In this document: positions 59,671 through 64,000 of the stretch, one piece after another
Layout of the letters: each line of letters opens with the position of its first letter
Position numbering within the stretch: position 1 is the stretch's first letter
Assembly (NCBI GenBank): GCA_030761205.1
Contig: JAULJL010000034.1
Location: forward strand, 3,061,501-3,125,500
DNA: 64,000 bases
Source: Fremontodendron californicum
Taxonomy: Eukaryota; Streptophyta; Magnoliopsida; Malvales; Malvaceae
Reading direction: 5' to 3'
Made by a program: the position numbers and the translations under genes
Notes under the pieces: model-generated
What the model was told of the DNA's origin: nothing
Databases searched by the model: none
Seen by the model: only the letters and a program-made list of their open reading frames with translations

Positions 59671-61992
59671 ATGGAGAGTTCATCATTGAAGGATACCCAA
59701 ATTATTGGTAATGGGAGTGAGCAAAGTGCACTAGTTAATGAATGTAGTAATATACAAGTCAATGCTGTCAAGGAATCCGGACCATTTATTGGAATGCAAT
59801 TTGACTCTTTGGATGAGGCCGAAAGCTTTTATAAAATCTTTGCTAGAGAACAAGGTTTTGGTATTCGCATTCGGTCAAGTACAACAGGCTCTCAAAGTGA
59901 TAAAATAGTAAGTCGTATTTATGTTTGTTGTAATGAAGATCAATACCGAAAAAACGTTACAGAGAATAATGATAGTAAGAATGATGTCAAGATAACTAAA
60001 AATAGATGTTCGACTTTAAGAACAGGTTGTGGAGCATTGTTTAAGATAGCAAGGGTAAAGAAAAGTCAGAAGTGGGCTGTAAGATCATTTTCAAATGAAC
60101 ATAATCATGATATGATTAGTCCTAAGAGTGTTTCTTATCTTAGATGCCATAAGAAAATGAATTCTGCAGCTAAGAGCCTTGTTGCAAAATTTAATGAAGA
60201 GGGAATTCCTTCGGGAAAAGTTGCAGCATTGTTTAGTAATGCAGACCAACAGTTTTCGAATAGAGATTGTTGGAATCATCTTAGAGATTTAAGGAGAAAA
60301 AACTTAGATGTTGGAGATGCCCAAGCTGTCCTATGTTATTTTCGGAGAAAGCAAACTGAGAATCCTAATTTCTTTTATGCGATTCAGTGTGATGGTGATG
60401 CTCGTATGGTAAATTTATTTTGGGTTGATGCTCGATCCCGATTTGCTTATGAACATTTTGGTGATGTCATTACGTTTGACACCACTTATAAAACTAATAA
60501 GTATAGTATGCCATTTGCTCCTTTTGTAGGATTAAATCACCATTGCCAATCAATTTTATTTGGTTGTGCTTTGTTGCAAGATGAATCTGAGCAAAGTTTC
60601 ATTTGGTTATTTGAAACTTGGCTTGAGTCGATGCATGGAAAAGCACCGGTATCAATAATTACTGATCAAGATTTAGCTATAGGGGCTGCTGTGTTGAAAG
60701 TGTTTCCAAAATCTCGCCATCGTCTATGCCTTTGGCATATAAAGAAGAAATTTCGAGAGAAGCTTTCCCATATATATCATAAGAAATCTGTTTTCAAACG
60801 TGAACTGAAGAGATGTATTCGTGAATCATCTATTGTGGAAAAGTTTGAGAATGAGTGGCACGAATTGATGGTTAAGAATAGTTTGGAGCAAAATGAATGG
60901 CTTCAGGGGTTGTACGAGATTCGAAATTCATGGATTCCTGTATATAATCAGAATACTTTCTTTGCAGAAATGAATACTACCCAAAGGAGTGAGAGCATAA
61001 ATTCTTTTTTTGATTCTTTTGTAGATTCAACAACTACATTGCAAGAGTTTGTAGTGAAATACGAGAAGGCAGTTGACAGTCGCCACGCCAAAGAAAAAAA
61101 ATAAGATTTTGAATCAAGGCATAAGTCTCGGATTCTTAAAATTGGTTCTAAAATGGAGCATCATGGAGCATCGGTCTATACAAAGAATGTTTTTAATCTT
61201 TTTCAAGATGAACTTGTCAAAAGTAATCAATTCATAAAGCAAAAGGTAAGAAAAACTGAATCTTGCTATGAATATAAGGTGTCTAGTTGTTTTGATTCCC
61301 ATGATAGCTTTCTTGTTCATCTTGATTTGAGCTCTAAAGTCGGTACTTGTGAATACAATCTTTTTGAATTTAAAGGCATTTTGTGTAGACATATGTTGGC
61401 AATTTTTCACTTTAAAAATGTTGTTGAGATTCCAAATCACTACATTTTGAAACGCTGGACAAAAGAAGCAAATAAAGGTTATGGAATTTTTGAAAGTGGG
61501 CCAAGTTTTCAAGTTGATCATGAGAAGTCAGCAGCTTTAAGAAGGTTACATGTTTGTCGTCTCATAAATCAATTATCTTGTTTTGCTGAAAAATATGAAG
61601 AGATGTACAAAGTCATTGTGGGAGACTTGGACCAGACATACCAAAAGGTTTCCATGATGGAAAACCAAGTGTTTGCGATTACGGAGAAAGATAATGGTTC
61701 AAGTCAACAGTTGATGAGTGAAATGATTCATGAGGTAACAGTGAATCAGCTTAATCAGATTCCTTTGTCAATAAATATTGGTGATCCACATATTTCTCAA
61801 ACTAAAGGTCGAAAAAAGGGTAGTCATGAGTCTCAGAGTGGAAGATTTAAAAGCGGTCTTGAGATAGCTTTGGCTCGTACAATAGTGAAAAGGCGATCGT
61901 GTTAAACTTGTGGAGGGTATGGTCATAACAAACGTAGTTGTAAAGGAATAGAAAAGTCTATAAATATGCCAACATCTGATAATGTAGAGTGA
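59671..61992 (+). pseudogene. FAR1/FRS-type MULE transposase with two in-frame stops
   Basis: One continuous frame of 773 codons broken by TAA at 61102-61104 and TAA at 61903-61905. Order: FAR1 zinc-finger DNA-binding domain (about 40-150; GMQFDSLDEAESFYKIFARE to EHNHDM), MULE catalytic domain (about 230-400) with Asp in VITFDTTYKTN and in IITDQDLAIG and the CLWHI motif, then SWIM and a CCHC knuckle. The first stop falls in the KEKK-stop-DFESRHKSR linker. The second falls inside the knuckle (RRSC-stop-TCGGYGHNKRSC). The SWIM finger reads TCEYNLFEFKGILCRH, where family members have C-x-C, so one zinc ligand is also lost. There are no frameshifts. It was recently functional and is now presumably dead. 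Related to the domesticated FAR1/FHY3 factors but embedded in terminal repeats, so a transposon copy. Confidence 0.9.
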
Positions 61993-62960
61993 AAGGTATT
62001 AAATCTGATGTTGTGAATTTATTTTTATTTTTTTATATTAAATATGCATTTTTAATTGATTTTGTTAATTTTTTTTTTCAGGTTTCCTACCCCTGTTTAA
62101 GCCATAACTGATGGTTTGCAGATTGGATTGATGTCAGTAACTGTTAGATTCTGACTTTCTGGGAGTTTCATTGTTTCCTTGCGTGTTTCTTTCTTATAGG
62201 AACAAATTGTTAGTAGATTAGCATTCAATTCTATAAGTTGGTCAAAGAATAGTAGGTTGATTCTATTGGTTTTTTCCTTTACATTTTAGCTTTTATTTGT
62301 TACAAATTCTACACATTACACTAGCAGTGAACGAAATTGCTTAATTTTACAAAATAAAAAAGAAGAAAAAGACCGGAGCTGCTCAAGTTTATTTCAATTT
62401 CGCCTTTATGCTATTTTTTTTATTGCTTGGAAAGATATATTTACTACTTCCTAACGTAATGAAATCAAATATTATGACTATTCTTCATGAGTGCTTTAGT
62501 TTTCATGTTTCTCTTAAAATTGCTAATTCAGTAAGTTATTGGACAATACTAATTACTTTGATAGCTCTAACTTGCTTAATTACGATCATGTCACTGCCAT
62601 TATTTCTAATCTGGCTATGTATTTTAATATCAAGATTCTTGAGCACAAGAACTCTTAAATTCCCCATCAATTTTGATTATACAAATTCATTTCATAATCC
62701 TTGCTGGTTATTGGCTGGAGCTTGTATAATCCTATAATGGATATCAGTATAAATGCACTCGTCAGTATACCAAAAACTTTAAAGCAAACAAAGAATTATT
62801 TAATCAAGCTATACCATCCTCAAGTTAAAAAGATTTTGCCTAAGTATATATTTATAACTGTTGGCATGTTAAGGTAACAATACATGTAGCAGAAAGTTCT
62901 TTGCTGCTGCTAGTTCTGCAGCCAATCACGAAACATGGGGATTGACCTGAGATATATACA
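61993..62960. other. Spacer inside the FAR1-type MULE
   Basis: 3' flank of the transposase, with an acceptor-like ttttttcag at about 62081. The hydrophobic open frame at 62408-62737 has no family features and is probably chance in T-rich DNA. Confidence 0.4.
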
Positions 62961-63098
62961 CTACTCAAGAAGCTTGTTACACGTGCCAATATCGACAGCT
63001 GCTGCAAGATGCCATGCAGCATAAAGGAAAGGAGTCCTAGGAAAGACATCGTCTGCAATGAAAAGAACACCTCCCAACAATGATGACATCTTATGCAC
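62961..63098 (-). pseudogene. Possible captured host-gene exon fragment
   Basis: The minus strand reads HKMSSLLGGVLFIADDVFPR, then TPFLYAAWHLAAAVDIGTCN and KLLE, then a stop. It looks like the C-terminal end of a membrane protein: a hydrophobic stretch with a final helix and short tail. I do not recognise the gene with certainty. It is in the opposite orientation to the transposase and sits between the transposase and the right arm, where MULEs often carry acquired gene pieces. No start or upstream exon is evident. Confidence 0.45.
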
Positions 63099-63271
63099 AT
63101 TGTGAGGCATCCTTAATTATGGATCTTTTTGCAAATGGTACCTGGAATGGATGAACGACAATGGGCAGTTTCAGTACGAGAACAACTTGAGCATAGAAGG
63201 TAACTTGATTAATTATATTGTTACGCTGGAGCAATGATTGGGCAATCACAGAGTCACACAACAAAAAGATC

Positions 63272-64000
63272 AAACTTATAGTACGTGGAACTACTATCCA
63301 CATGAATTTTTAGTTCTAAACTAGGCATTGCTTAATAAAAATCCATTCAAGTCTAAAGATGCAGCATACTAACAATTGCTTAAACTGGGCATTGCTTAAT
63401 GAATTTCGAGCAAGATTGTGTTCTCATTCAAGTCTAAAGATGCAGCATACTAACAATGGTTTAATAAAAATTCATTTTATGTTTAAAATCAATAAAGTCA
63501 ATAACAATAAACAAGTTATTATTCAGAAGCATCTTTTTCATTTTAATAGATACCAACATAACATGTGCGAGGATTATTCAAGTTCACTGTATTTACAAAA
63601 GCATAGTTTTGCCTGCGTCTTATTCTTTTTTTTAAAGACAATGACCGTGAGCCATGCTTGTTTATAATCAATTTCTTGCTTATGACCGTAAGTCATTTGT
63701 CTTGGTTCCTGGCACTAAAAATTATTTGGGTTGTAGATTAAAGTAGCAACCTATTATTTCAAAAATAGTTCAAAGATAGATTTTCATTATCACAATGACG
63801 AAACAGGGGCTTGATGTTTTCTTCTTTGTTTTTGCTAATTCAAACAATTTAGTGATGAAAAAAAAAATCAAATGAGAATAATAATACATATAATAAATCA
63901 CCCAAACAGCAAACACAATCTCACAATATAAAATACAGTTAAAGACATAAAAAGCATGACTTTCCACCCAAGGAGAAACCCACGAAATTTATGAATAAAT
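63272..64000. repeat. Right arm of FAR1-type MULE (partial)
   Basis: Inverted copy of about 57988-58718, from aaacttatagtacgtggaac to the window end. The open frame at 63359-63667 mirrors the one on the minus strand at 58248-58631. Both are arm sequence, not genes. Confidence 0.88.

Larger units (their letters stand above)
57653..64000 (+). mobile_element. FAR1-type MULE with arms of about 1 kb, cut by window end
   Basis: Two inverted arms, about 57653-58718 and 63272-64000+, flank a FAR1-type transposase pseudogene. The arms match closely: atgcagcatactaac, tgccaggaaccaagacaaat and caagcccctgtttcg occur inverted in both. At base 64000 the right arm pairs with left-arm position about 57988. 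If the left edge is the gggagggatccacttacact just after the TA repeat, about 335 bp more should follow the window before the right end and its TSD. The left edge is inferred. The arms, the transposase type and a captured gene fragment indicate a Mutator-superfamily element. Confidence 0.8.

Noticed and set aside
59671..61992. Programmed stop-codon readthrough or two separate FRS genes
   Set aside because: Domains run continuously through both TAA codons in one frame, and one stop splits the zinc knuckle. Two nonsense mutations explain it more simply.
62408..62737. Hydrophobic 109-codon open frame
   Set aside because: T-rich DNA gives Leu/Phe/Ile-rich chance frames; no conserved motif.

Overview
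The window is nuclear DNA of a flowering plant, almost certainly a eudicot. It is AT-rich, its genes have many short exons with GT-AG introns, and several plant-specific families are present (a REVEILLE MYB, a plant glutaminyl cyclase, a DUF819 plastid-type membrane protein, FAR1-type transposase). MULE, hAT, PIF/Harbinger and Stowaway elements are dense, and many have target-site duplications (TSDs) that can be read directly.

Layout. 1-16.5 kb is a transposon-rich block with no host gene that I can support. It holds a 274-bp hAT MITE, a 16-bp minisatellite, a PIF/Harbinger MITE, an intact-looking autonomous Mutator-like element (6790-12362, 9-bp TSD, about 700-bp terminal arms built of hairpin modules, an internal 97-bp tandem array and an 878-aa transposase), a Stowaway MITE and two non-autonomous MULEs side by side. 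The second of these is a foldback relative of the autonomous element and carries a shred of the same transposase gene. 16.8-20.0 kb is a REVEILLE-type clock MYB gene. 22.1-26.0 kb (minus) encodes a 754-aa protein with an N-terminal eIF4E-binding motif. 27.9-31.6 kb is glutaminyl-peptide cyclotransferase. 32.6-36.45 kb holds the 3' part of a polygalacturonase-like gene, cut off by a truncated hAT MITE and a decayed Ty3/gypsy element. 36.6-41.7 kb is a 14-exon plant MurC. 42.4-42.7 kb is an antisense MinD relic. 43.5-46.0 kb is a conserved-looking gene of unknown function with a striking 52-codon upstream ORF. 47.8-50.6 kb is an RBM18-like RRM gene. 51.3-56.7 kb is a DUF819 gene preceded by a broken copy of its first exon. 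From about 57.65 kb to beyond the window end is a FAR1-type MULE with arms of about 1 kb, whose transposase carries two in-frame stops.

The host genes are unrelated single-copy functions and do not form a pathway, although the MurC gene and the MinD relic both point to the bacterial heritage of plastids. The clearest window-wide signal is one 160-195-bp hAT-type MITE family, with nine copies found. Most lie inside introns of the host genes, and five have TSDs readable at 7 or 8 of 8 positions. All exon structures below were assembled by hand from splice signals and reading-phase continuity. They were not checked against transcripts.
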